Shown piece by piece: positions 1-13,800 of a DNA stretch of 64,000 nucleotides. A program made the position numbers and the translations under genes. Below the pieces are notes generated by a model. That model was given only the letters and a program-made list of their open reading frames with translations. It was not told the origin of the DNA and did not search any database. Within the stretch, counting starts at the first letter, position 1. Every line of letters begins with the position of its first letter. This DNA comes from Gorsachius magnificus (taxonomy: Eukaryota; Chordata; Aves; Pelecaniformes; Ardeidae), in contig CM067089.1 in NCBI GenBank assembly GCA_034008185.1, positions 20,596,213 through 20,660,212 of the forward strand, read 5' to 3'.

Positions 1-1826
1 CCTACACTGACTGCACTCGAGTTCCTCCTTTCAAGCTGCATAGCCCCAGGCTGAAGCCCTCTTCAGGAGGAAGTGTGAGTGAGGAGTTCAGCTAAGAGGA
101 AGCTGCATCAGGGGAACCACAGGCTTGCAGGAACCCTGGGAACTTGCTTTCTTATTTTTATTTTCAGAAACTTTACTGCTGGAAGAGGACACACAGATTT
201 TGTGGCCTGAAGATTGACGGCTTGCAAGTACGTGTTCCTCCGCTGTGTTTGCATAGCCAGTACGTGTTCCTCCGCTGTGTTTGCATACACTTGTCCTGAA
301 CACTCTCCAGCCACTTCTAGCTAATCTGGCTTCCTTTTGTGCCTTCACATCCCAGAATCAAAGCCAAACTGTCCCAAACCAGACACTGTGAACTGAATGG
401 ATCTCAATTTACATGACTAATTTCTCCACAAGTGGTATTCATTCAGTTACTGCACAGCCTCACAGCTCAGCAGGCAAAACACAAGGACCTATGAAGCCTT
501 GCTTTGTGTTTCTGATCTAGTAACTTGAGAAAGACAAGCAGAAGGCAGAGCCATACCCTTCCCAGCATTGCCACTGATCTACTCTTTCTCCCTTATCTTC
601 CCTGAGCCTCCCTTATACATGCACTTAAGCTACAGGCTATGGACTTCTCACAGCCATCACCATGCATATGCTCTCCACACATTGACCCACATTCTCCCAA
701 ATGGGGCTAGGAAGATATACTTTGAAAAGAGTGTTTTTTCCTCCTGAGACACCAAGTCCTCTCACCAGCACTGAGTATCTAACCAAAAGCTTCCAGTGTA
801 ATTCAAAGAGTGGTGATAGGGAACAAACCTCTCCAAGACTTTCAAAATCTGTTGCACAAAGAGCAAAGAAATCTACTGCAAGCTTTTCTAGTTGCTTCAA
901 ACAAGTACAAATATGACCAGAAATACTTACTCAGCCTGCCTCAGTATTCAGGGAACAAAAGTTCTGCTGACTTCAGTGACTGCTAGCTACAAGTGGCAGA
1001 CCTAATGACTTGGTCTTTAAACCTGGAAGATGACTGGAATAACCTAGGGCTGAAGGAATCTCTCAGTTATAAACTTAGCCTTTTTAAGCATAACTCCAAA
1101 CAGAAACATTTTTGAGAATAGGACTGAGAGATCCAAGATAAAGCTACAGACACGTGAAAGGGCAGAAGCTATCACAAGTTATGAAATGCAAGTTATTCAG
1201 AACTGATTCACAGCTGACAGTTACATTAATTTCTGCTATAGTCTTTCCTTCCTGCAAAGTGTATATATATATAGATATAATCCTTCATTACATGAGGCAG
1301 GCAGCATTACTATTCCTTTTCCAATTTTCTCTATTTCAGCTGTATGAGTAAATGAGTGAGAGCATGTGTATCCGTACACATGTGCGGTGGGAGCATTTAA
1401 AATAACTTAAAATAGCTTTTATGTTTAATGTATCGGGTGTCTGGAAACAGATTTCCACATAATTGAAAAAGTAAAAATTGATCGGGACAGATTCAAGCAG
1501 AGACTAAATGCAAGCTTCAAGTCCTAGCAACCCTTTGCTTAGAGCCCAGTCCTACTCCCACATTCCATGCGTCAGAACCTTCAGCACAAACTCTGCAACT
1601 CTCAGGGTTGTGTCTTCCACTGCTCTTCCAAACACTTATGCCCCAATGTTTACTATCATTTACCTTTCAATAAGAGGTGATTTCTGCTGTCTGGATGCCT
1701 GGGATTTGGGAGGGTGGGACTGATTTGTTTATTCTAGGCAGGTTATGTTACACCTTACCTCAGTTTACTACCATACAAAATGCAGATACCAGTCTTTCTA
1801 TTATCCTGTGGTAAATAAACACTTAC
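1..1826 (-). other. WDFY4: WDFY4 intron 11 (partial)
   Basis: No exon recognised. It contains a two-copy 32-bp tandem duplication (227-290) and a short TA microsatellite (1259-1280). Confidence 0.75.
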
Positions 1827-4800
1827 TTCTCTTCAGGGTTTCCCCATAGCCTATAGGCAGAAGCAGGTAATTTGTTCCCTGGTCTTTTGAAAGCAAGAGG
1901 ATTCTCCTCTTGAGTTTGGGGTCCTTCCTGATCATCTCTTGATGCCTCTTCCATCTCTGGCTTTCTCTCCTTGAAGTAGCTCTCCAGATGGAGGGTTCCT
2001 TTAACCATGTGATCAAGAAAATTCAGAATCCATATGCAGTTCTTTAGCCACATTGGGAAAGGTTCTGAAGAGCAGAAAGCTGCATCCAAGAATTCTGCAA
2101 ACGTCCTTGTCTTCTCAAGTCTTAGAGGGATTTGCCATTCCCCTTGTGTCCAGAAGCATCCAAGTGACCCGAGATCCTCTGCCATCTTTTCAAAGAGCCC
2201 ATTCCTCTGGAAGAAGTTGCTGTTGACAGGGTCCAGGTGCAGTGCTGCTGTTATCCCCTGAAGTGTGTAGAAAACAAGCTCCAATATGCAATTCTGTCCA
2301 ATTGCTGTCCACAGACCAGATGGAGGGTCCTGCAATGCACCTTCCATGTCTGAAAGAAGGGACAGGAGTCCATTGAATCCACTACAGGTTCTGAAAGCTG
2401 AATGGCTCTTGGGACTCTCCAGTATCCTCAGGAGCGACTACAAACATTGGGAACAAAGGAGAAAGAAAGAAGCTTTAGAATATTTTAAAATTTCAACTTT
2501 GTGACAAAATTCTTTCACTGAAATTTCACTCATCGAAGAAAAAAAAAGTTGGTCAAAGTACAGGTCACCACAACTTTTCTCCTCCTCTCTTCCACCGAAT
2601 GACCAAGGAGTCAAACTAACCTCATATAGAAACTGAGAGGGCGGCACAGGTCTCTAAGCAAGTCTTCCTACAGCTCTGAATACACATGAGGAGCCACACT
2701 AGACTTTTGCTCAAAGGACTGAGCAGACCCTTTCCAAAAAAGCAGCAACACAGGATGGCCCAAAGAATAGTGCAAGCAGCAGGGCCTCCTCATTGAGAAA
2801 GGCAATAATAATTCCTTCTCTCAGCAGAGTTTAAAATTTGCACAACACTTTGGAGGCAAAAAAAGCAATAAGGAGTCAGATCCCAAGATGATGAGGTCAT
2901 TAGATTTTGTCTAATTTCAATGGGCTTAAAGCAGGTTACAAGTGAATGCCGCTTGACAGTATTACACATGCAATAAAAACCAACCTATACCGTCTGTAAA
3001 TGTTGAATGCTATGGACTTTACATTTTAAAACAAATCTAGAAAAGTTAAGAGTTGTGAAGGTGGAAGTAAAACTAGTGAGAAAAAAAGTTTGCAAGGAAA
3101 CAGTCTGCTGTATTTGAATATAATCCGTCCCAGGTTTTTGCAATGTAGCACAATTCATTTTGTAAATATGATGCTCTTTTGGGCACCAGGGCGCTTTCAG
3201 ATTTGAGGCTGTACCTTTTCACATTGGAAAGGGCTAGTTTTACATATAAAGTTTCCCAACAGATATCCAATGAAAGAGGTTCACTTCACAACCTGCTGAA
3301 GAGGAACAGTTTCTAACATAAATATATCTCCCTGTAACAGGATCTAGGACTGTGAGAAAGGGTTGCCAGAACTGGAATGGGAGGTGGAACTCTATTACTG
3401 TCATTCAATTTTGTATGATAATGTATCAAATCAGGCAGAGACTTCTGAACAGGGAGTAAATTTAATAACTCAGAGTTGAAGTTATCAGGATGGCTTTAAC
3501 ACATTTCAGAGAAGGTCAACAGTAACCACATTTCCTCCAGCTCTAACTCAGTTAGAATTTAATTGCCTATGAGTTAGTATTCCTCTGTCTTGAATCCATA
3601 AAACCAATGTCTGTTGGAAACCCCCTAATTCAGTTAACGTTAACAGAATTTATTTCACATTCCATTATTTGTTATTCCTCATAATTGCCCACGTGCCACA
3701 TTGGAATACGACAGTGCTAATTGCATTTGGGCTCAGCCTTTAACAGCTAAATATATATTAGCAAATCAATCTGAATTTGTGTGTAACACAATCACAGTCC
3801 CAATGGATGTAGATAATAAATTCATTTGCTTACATTATGCTTTAATACAGTTATCATTTGTCAAAATTAGACACTGAAGCTGCATTTATTTTCATATTAG
3901 TTTGGACACCATACTCAACTTTTCCACAAATATTGTTAAAGTTTACTTTTTCAAATAAAAGCTATAAACTTTGTCACATTTTTGGTTTTGGTTTTTTTTT
4001 TTTTTAAAGTAACATGGTTCTTTTATCGCAGAAGCAGCTGCTATATTGTGCTGAAAGGTGAATTCAGTTCACACTTGGTAGAGATGGTAGAATTAAACTT
4101 TAAATCAGTGCTTACAACACTGCTGCTTTTCAATTTGATGCCTACGATCTAAACCAAAATAAAGCACACCAATTCTTTCCCCTGCTTCACTGCTTATGGA
4201 TCAGACCCTCTATAAACCCAATGGAGGCTACAAATAGTTCTAATTTTTTCATCCAAACATTGCTAAGACTCCTCCTTTCTATCACCTCACATCTCTTTTT
4301 CCATGACACCGGTGTATGCAAGAGATGACAAAACTACAGACAACAAATTTTCAACCTTGGAAACTTACCAGAATCAAGCTGTTCACCTCATGCCTAAGCT
4401 GCCCCTTCCAATCTTAAACCTTTACCTCTTCTCACATTCTCCCTCCACATCTCTTCCACTTTCATTCACATTCGTTTCTCCTTTCTCTGTCATGTTACAT
4501 GGAACTGCTCATACAACTGTTCCCTTTGCCATTTCCATTTCTCCATCCTGCATTACTATTTAAATCTTCCAAAATACTTCACAATCTGATCCCAAGTGAA
4601 GGTGTTGACCACACACATATTGCTAAAAATCAAAGCACCCTATTTACCAGAATCAAAACCTGGCCCATAGCTCTTTTTTCTTCTGCACTTGCCTTCTCAG
4701 GAAAAAAGCACAGTGCTGGGGTGAGATTAAGAGCAATTTGCCACGAGCCAAGGAGTTTCCAAGAAAACAGCAACCAAGTGAGAAGCCACATTAATTACCT

Positions 4801-7800
4801 TCAGCAGATCTAGTTTCAGATGTAGTTCCCCTTGAGTAGAAGAACAGAGGGCTCCAATAATAATGCTCATATATTCTTCATAGTTGATGACTGATAGCTG
4901 CTCCAAGATGCTGAGAGTAGCACCCCTGTAGCACTCATCATCCAAAAATATCTTGATATATGGCACCATTCCATAGTCCTTCAGAACAACTGGGGACAAA
5001 TACGGTATCATTTGTTATTTAAACTATCCTTTACTTGTAGTTTTCACAGGCAGATTTTCAGTGTTGGTGTGAAGTGCCACATTTCTACAAATACAGCAGG
5101 AAAGGCAAGAAGAGCTGGTTAAGCTAAAGATGACACAAACTGAACAGCACAATGTCCTGGCGAGCGGCTGCGTGGTGCTTAGTTGCCAGCCGGGTTAAAC
5201 CACGACACACAAGAACAACGAGGAATAAAATGACTGGATGGCCATGGTTTCTAATCATCACAGATGAAAGCTTCCCAATACAATAGTGAATGAAAAGGAA
5301 AAGATGCCTTATTAGTTTTCAGCTTAAACATCTCTCTAGTTTATGAAGGGGACTGTTCGATAGTTTGTGACAATATACGTGCACTGTGTAATATGTTGCA
5401 AACATGATGATTCTAGGATCCAAGAGTGATTTAAGTGAGTGGATTCCAGTATTCAGAAAAGTTCACTTCTGTATTACTGTCTTCCACAAGATTTCCCACA
5501 CATACACCTCTTGGGTAGGTCAATATGAAATTTATGAGTGTTACTCAGCATGCATCTGATCTCACCAAGATTTCAAATAATAGATACAATGAATGAAAAT
5601 CTGGATGAACAAACAATACACAAAACACAAAGTTTTGTTTTCCACGAGATAAGTTTATGTTTTCTATGTAAACACTTCAGAAGTATCCACATGGAAGAGG
5701 GAAGCAGGGCGACTACTGGGATAAGCCTCATTATGCAGGATAAGAATATCTTTGCCATGTTTCTTCCTGGTGTAATACTGTTATCCTTACACTTCTAGCT
5801 TTTGTCCTATACTTCTCACTGAAGTACAAATGTCAGAAAATTTGTCATGCTCCTTAAGAGGCATGGTGGCCACTTACCATCAAATATCACAAAGGTAATG
5901 CAGCCATATGTCATTTCTTACCAGCATTCCTCACAGACCCCGCTGTAAGGGCAGCCACCATCTTCAGCATCACAGCATTTAACTCCTTCTCAGTGCCTTC
6001 TTCCAGACCAGGCAGATGGGTTCCAGCTGTCATTATATTAAAAGTCGTAATACAATTTATACAAAATATTGTTAACTGCAGCTGAAATATATTAAACCAA
6101 AAAGGAAAACCAGTTCTCCAGCAAATTCCAATTTTCTCTTAAATATTACTTACAGACTAGTTGAACCCTAAAATGAGGAACAACATACAGACAAGGCTTT
6201 GTCTAGTTATCAGGGTCTAGTCTAGGACTGGGAAACACAGGACTGATTCTATCCTCTGCAGCTGAGATCTCCTGCATAACTATAGGCAATACTGGTAAGA
6301 ATGGTGTTTCCATTTCTCAAATGATGTAGAGTTACCTGTTTAGTTATACCTGTTAGGAACACACACAAATAAAAGAACATTACAGATTATGAGCTATAAA
6401 ATGGTAAAATATTATAGCAACAGGAAGTAGGTTAAATACCTAAACTAAAAGTGAAGAGCAGAAACCCCTGCATGTTCAAAAGGCAAACATTTCCAGGATC
6501 AGACAGTGAAAGGTAGGTTATTTTTAGATCTAAAAGTCTTTTGGTTTCCAGAAATTTAGCCTGCAAACTTCAAGAGGAAAGCGGTGATCACTTCACACAG
6601 CATCTTCCCACCTGTCCCTCTTTATCTGTGTGTCTAAGTTTTCAGATTACATAGCAATTCAATCACTCATTCTATAAAATTTAGATCACCAAGTGATCTA
6701 AAGCAGTGAAATTAACGCAAAGATGGAAGAAAGCCCCTATGCACCAGCTCATAACCAGAAGGTAAGTTTTCAAAAGCCTTGATATTGCTCTTGAAAATCC
6801 TTATCTAAGTACTCTTGTATAAAACTCTAGTTCTCTGATATCAAGAACGCAAATCTAAGCGTCCTTGCCCATAATGGATGTCTGCACTCTGGAACTTCTG
6901 TTGCAATTCATATTCCTTCTGTTGCTTGGAATAAATATGTATAAGTAATTATGCTTCCTGCATCAGAGGTTATATCTAGTACTTTGGGTCCCTCCTCCTC
7001 TGCTAAATGACTATTGCACTGAAATTTCAAGGCATTTCCCAATTCATACAGCACAGAAGGTGTTATCATGCATTTTTTTTTCTTTAAAAGAGCACTTATA
7101 AGGGACAGACTCATATATTGAAAAGCTTAAGTCAACTTTACCCTACAGTTACCACACAAGGACTATTACCTTCCTGTTTTCATAATAGGAGATAACTATA
7201 TTAGATAACACTGGGTGGTAGTAATTGTGGGTTAGTATATGGCTACAACTCAGGAAGCTGCTTTCCATCATCAATCCTCAGGATTAAATGTTATTTTCAG
7301 AGGAACTAAGCACCATGGAAAACTCTTTCTTCCTCTACTCTCAAACTGGCATTCTAGAGAACCCCAAATTGAGATCTGTTTAAAAGCGTGGGCCGAGTGG
7401 TACCCTCCAGAATAATCCATCGTATACTGGTGAAGAATAGCCCAGAACTCTTTAGGCTAGTGAACAGAATGATAAACAGCTAAGATTTCAGCAAGGACCC
7501 AGCTTAGTATGTCATAAGCTTAGGCCAGTTGGCTTGCAGACAAAATCTAGCTACTCAGTAAATAAAATTTTTAAGTTGACTGTGGAAAGATACATTCATT
7601 CCTATTGATCTGACTACTTCATCAGTCATTGTGAATGACAAAGTTGTACCTGACTTCCTCAGGATCTTGGCTTGCTTCCTCAAATGTGCCAGGAGTAGGC
7701 CTAAGAGCCCAGAGTCACGGAATATGTCACTGAATAACAGGTCCTTCTTGGTCATGCTGAGAAGGCAGCGGAGAGCTGTTAAGGTGCAGAATGGCACTGT

Positions 7801-10800
7801 GTTTTCCTTTATCAAATACTGAACCTTCTTCAAAATTTCATGGGGGACATAGGACAGGTCTAGCACTATGGACTCCATCAGTCTGAAGAACTGGACTTGG
7901 ACCGGGTGTGGTTTGAAATTGATTATGTCAGTAAACTGGTTGATAGGTTGTAGTGTCCATTCCAGAAGAAAGAAGTTCACTGTGTCCCAGGCCCATATGG
8001 TACCAATTGCTGCCAAGATTCTTCCACACAGGTGCTGATCATTACTTTTCTGGAAAATGGACTGCAACACTTGAAAAGCCTGGAGGTTTTTCACTGTCAT
8101 TCCTGTGGGATAAACCAGGTGACATCACTTTTACATCAATTTTATTTAAGACTGCAAGCACCATAATCATAACGTTAAATCATATCTGAGAGTGAACATA
8201 GGAGTCATAGACACAAGGGATGTGATTGAGAGGCATGTTCTCAACCTTGGATCAGACCCTCCAGCTGACACTGTCAGTTCAGTTTGAGGTAGGTAGCATT
8301 CAGGCTCCTGCAGTATTAAGCACATAGAACAGAAGATGCCATCTCATACTACTTCCATCTTAAGAAACATCATGAATAGAGCTTCATTTTTCTATGACGC
8401 ACCTACATAGCTACATATATACTGTACCAGAAGACCGTGTCCGTTCAAAATCAAAGTGCGGTAATTGCGGGTGTACAATATTGCCAGAAACTTTTAGTTC
8501 AGTTTTTCCACAGGTTGTAAGGCAAGTCAGCATGTCCAAGATCTCATCCAGATAGGGGTGTCCTTCATTTTGCTGCAACCCCTCACATCTAGGAACAAAA
8601 TTTGGGACAGTCATATGTTCATGCCTTAGAAATATGAACATTTTGGATACATCACCAGGTACTGAGCACACAGGAGTTACCTATTTTACTCTCCACTCCT
8701 CCCAAGTCTATTTTACTGTCTTTTTGTCTTATTGCTGTGGCTTGTTTAACCATCTTACAAACAGTAACTCCACACCATGGTAACACATTCTGGATCAGAA
8801 CAAAACTTACAAACTGGAAAAGAAAACTGAGGTGACACTGTAAGAGTCTTCTGGAGAAAAGGAAGATAAATGTTGGAATTTAGTCCAGTTACACATATTT
8901 TTTTTTTTAAAAAGCAATTGTCTCCAAAAGAATGCCTGTTTTGGGGAGTAAAAATTCAAATTTTGTGAGAGGTCAAAAAGTTAAACCAGATGCTTCACAT
9001 TAAAAGGTAGGCATATGTTTGGCAAGGTAAGGGACTTGCTAACTGAGATAAATAACAAAAAAATTTCAGCCCTTAGGAAGGGAAAAATATTGTATTGCCT
9101 GAGCTTTGTGAATCGGACATGGAGATGGCATGTCTCCCCTACGTAAGTAAGTAGTTTGAACTGTAACCCAGATTTGCCATAGTTTAGACTGAAGTGAGTC
9201 TGTCAGAGGGCAGAGAGCTGCTTATCCTGTCATCCTATTCTGTACCGCTTACAGGGCAGTTCTTCAGGAAAACTACAGCATCAGGGCATGGGTTAGTGGC
9301 ACAGAAATAGACTGATACTGGAAGTTAGGAAAATCTCAGAAGAAAACAAAACAAATATATTCTGGTTTAATCCAAACAAGGAAAAAAAAGGTCCAGGGCA
9401 AATGCTAGTATCTGTTTTGGCGGGAAAGAATGTGATCAGCAAGATTCTTTTTACGTGAAAAACAAATTCCAAACATAAGAGAAGAGGAAACCTGGTCACA
9501 CAAAACATTCAGGAAATCAGCTCTCTGTCTTTCCCTTTCTGCCTGTATATGCTGGGAAGGGAGACTAATCTGAAGCCCTGAGCACCTGTATGCTATTTCT
9601 GTCTTTCCAACATAGTTACGTCAGTTAAAAAGGACAGGGGCAGCAATAACCCATACTGATAAAGATCAGGTGTTTCTGCCCTTATATGGAGAGAATTTAA
9701 TCAGAAATATACATCTCAACACATATTATTTGTAAGGAAAAGCTAGACAATCTATGGTAACTAAAGAAAACACTGCCAGAAAAAGACAAAACTTTTTCCA
9801 GTTATAGGTTAATAATTTGTGCCATCCAAAAATCATCAGAAATCATACTCATCTACAGATATGTTTGGATTCGTGATTCAAATTACAATCCTCTAGATCC
9901 AAATTAAAAGTACCCCCACCTCAGTCTAACGTACTGGTCAGGGACAAAAGTTCTTGCAAATGTTGAGGAAATAAAAGAAAAAGCAAAGCCAGAATGGAAA
10001 CAACAGATTGAAAAAGATCTGGAAATGCTCCCTTCACATGATATTGAAGAAAAACAGAATAAAGCTCCTAAGTGTTTCTGGGAAAGTGGTATAATGTACT
10101 GTTTTGACACAGTGAGCTCAGAGCCTGGATAGGCAATGTGAGGAGAGTAAAAGATTCTACTCAGTACTTTTGATTAGGGTAACTACTAGGGAATTGTCCT
10201 AATATGTTTATATTCATCTCAGTTCTGAAGAATGTAACAATTTCAGATATAATTTTGGGTGGGTTTTTTGTTTGTTTGCTTTCTGCACAGCAAGGACATC
10301 AGCTTTCCCTCCCTAGCTGACTGCATTCCTGGATCACCTTAACTGAGACAAATGTCTCTGACCTACATCCCTTCTAATACTAATTGCTGAAGAACCTTTG
10401 TCTTGTGTTCAGTAAGTCCCTATCCACCTGTAGACTAACTTCCCCCACTGTTAACTTCCATTATGATTTCAGTAGAAGTTATGTACTGCTTTCCTTCCTA
10501 AACCAGCAAAGACAACATCAGGGTCTTTATTAATGGCTCTGCATACACATAGGATCACCTGCATGATTCAGATTTTAAAACAGACCACCATGAGTTGTGA
10601 AAATGAAGTTTTACCATCCTCTAGAAGCCCACTAAAAACCTCTCCACCTACCTGAGTAAAATTTTTAGCAGGAGTTGATAGCCATCGTTATTTTCAAACT
10701 CTGTTAATAAAGCTGATGATATAGGGTAGGAATCTTTCACGAAGCACAAGACAATACTAGCAGCTTCACACACATCAGAAGCAGGTAGGGTATCAGCCAG

Positions 10801-13800
10801 TTTAAAGAGATTCTGAACAGCTATTTTAATGCAGTCCACCGCTGTGGGGAAAAAAAAAAAAAAGCAGGCTTTTAAGAACTGACAGTCAAACAAGTTCAAA
10901 GTTATTAACAAAAACAGAACAAGTTTGAAAAGTTATTTCCCAGTAAAATAGGAGTCAGTTAACTCCTTTTCTAGACAGAAAAGGCAAGAAGATATACGAA
11001 CATCACACTCATCTCAGAGGCTACATGAAGAATATTTCTGGTTTTAAAGTACGCATGCATTTCCTTGCTTAACCCCTAGAAGCTGATTCAGTCTTGGGAG
11101 CATAAACTGTCAACCCATCCACTCGCCAAAATTCATACACAGTGAATCTAGCTGTCTGAGTACGAGGTAAGTGGAGGCTGACATACTTAATTGTCTTGTA
11201 CCAAGTCAACCATGCATTCTGTGCAGAGTTCACAGATTAATTCTTTGCTCAATGAGGCATGCGTAATGGGGTATACACATCTTGCTCTGAGCAATGAAGC
11301 CTAGTTTTCTTGTCTAATCTGATGGCCAATCCTTACAGGACAGCTTCAAAATGTCTAAACAGTTCAGTAGTCTTAGAACTATTATTACTGAGTCTTTCAA
11401 TGGCACCCAGGAAGCCAAATTTTTATTTTAAAAAAATAAAAATACCTATATGCAGTTACCTCATGACAAGGAATACTGACACTAAAATGTGGATTACAAA
11501 ACTTTTTTCCATTCAAAGAAATTGAATCTCATGGCCTTTGTACTCCTTAATACAAAAAAATAGCTTACTCTAATAAAGCCTAGGAACAAAAGAGGATGTA
11601 ACTCAACCAATCATTATACTGTCCCAAAAGATGCTGTTCCTCTGGCAATGCCCTCAACCTTGTCTTTAGAGTGTGCATGAGCCTTAGGCTCACAGGTCGA
11701 GTCACACAAATTAAAAAAAACATAATATATCTTGTCCTTGTCTTAGTATGATCAAGTGGGATTGGCTCTTGCCTGTAATTTTATTTTTTGTGTTGAAAAA
11801 AATTCAGTTTCCAGATTGCTATCAGTACTAAATAAAGCTCCTGTCTAGAAAGCCAAAAGCCCATGCTTTGCAGTTGATTGACTACCAGGTGATGCAGAGG
11901 TAAAAATCTATCCCAGGGAGACTCTTCTTGAGAATTCATTTTCAGTGGAGCTATGAGGAAAGGAGAAGCCAAATTACTAAACCAAACCTTGTAGGTACAC
12001 AATGCTGTTTTTGGTCTGAGCCTTTGAAATTGTTCTCAGCACACGGCCTGTAGGTACTTTCCATGAGTGGCTACACTGGTCCCAGAGGGAAGAAGTTGCT
12101 ATAATTAATGACTGAAGCTTATCAGCTGCCAGAAGTTCCTCTACACCTTGTTCCTCTCTGTACATGTTAAACATTATCTGAAAAGCAAACAAACATCAGC
12201 TACAATAAACACCACTACAAATTTCTGGGAGATGAAGAAAAATCCATTGAGGGAGGGGAGGAAATTGTAGTTTGATACTAAAGCCAGGAGAAAGGATGCA
12301 GTGGCATGAACAACTAAAATGACCACTAGGGTGTTCTCAATGAATTTTTTCCCCACTTAAAAGCCATGTTATTTTGATTAACAAAAAAACGAGAGATATA
12401 TAGTGGTATCATCTCAGATTGTTTTATACTGCTCCTGATGCTTGTTCGATGGGTTTCAGTCCAAGTTTCCTTCTTTTTTTTGGCAGTTTGAATCAATCAC
12501 CAGCTAAAAGCCTAAGTGAACGTCTGAGTACTCAGGGCAAATGAACCCCCAGAGGCGCATCTCACCTTAACAAACATTTCCTGAGTTTGAGCATCATCCT
12601 CACTTGTCTCTCCATCTTCACTGGTCTTCTTCAGAGGAAAAGTAAAGAAAAGGTACAGGCACTGCATCAGAGCAGCTGGAAGGCCAGATCCAATGATGTT
12701 CCACATAGTTCTCTAAGTAAGCAAAATAAAAATCAGCCCCTCCAGAAGCTGACTACAGTTTCCTTGTATTTCCACACAGAATGTAGTCAGTTGGCAGATG
12801 AAAGAGCTACTTGAGTATTTTATCCTTACAAGTGCTCTAGGGCACACAAGCATGGCAATCATAGCATGGCTGTACAAATCTTCTTGGTGGAAGTAAACAC
12901 ACTGACCATGTGTTGCCATAGCTGTTCCCAGGACTTCTCACTCCAGCTGAACTACAGCTTTGACAGGGATACTTACTATGTCCTGCATAAGCAGACCTAC
13001 AGTTGATAAAGCACACAACCTGCAAACTAGCAGCTAAAATAGCAGTAAGTCCAGGGGCAGACAGTGCCCCCCGTATCATTAGTTCACAGAACACCCTGCA
13101 GTAAGTTAAAAGCATGAATTCTCCATTCCCTTCTTGACCCAGCATAGCAGCAATTTAGCTATAATGCCTTTGCTTTGGGAACATATTGAATAACTGCACG
13201 CATACTTCTAATTATAGCTTTTATAAATACAAGAGACAATATTTCTCCATAATGTTTCTCAACACTTAGTTTCTTCCCATCTTCACTACGTCTGTGTAAA
13301 ACTTACAAAGAAGTTCCAGTGTGCCTGCTTGGCACACAATAATCAAAACAAAAATCAGCAGCAAATTAAACAGAAGAGTGAGGTTTGTGATATGAAGTTC
13401 TGTGAGTGTGTATGCTACAGAAAATAGCAATGGCTTAAATCTGTGAAAAACAAACCTCATCATGGACTTCATGCTGTGACTAACTAGATATAATTTTATA
13501 GAGCTCCTTATGACACAGAACATGTCCACTCAAAGCTGACAGTAAGATTTTATTTTTGTGTTCTGAATAAGGACAAGACAAACTGCTCATCTCAATATCA
13601 GGAATAAACACACCCCTGACGCCCATCAGCAGGCTGTACCGCTCATGCCAGTCTGCATTCAGGATGACTGTACAAGCAGTTTGTAAAATGCTTCAATGTG
13701 AGAGTCTATCAGGATGGAAAATCCAACCACTGCATTATCAGATAGACAGATCCTTACTAGTCACCTTTTTGATAGGTAAGCTGGAGTGACAAAGAAAGGT

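Noticed and set aside
637..900. 87-codon minus frame tested as the next WDFY4 exon
   Set aside because: No similarity to the human sequence after exon 11, and phase and acceptor do not fit.
7555..7649. Continuation of the WDFY4 exon 8 frame past the donor
   Set aside because: The frame stays open by chance; exon 9 joins in the right phase at the GTACAA donor and matches human protein, the read-through does not.
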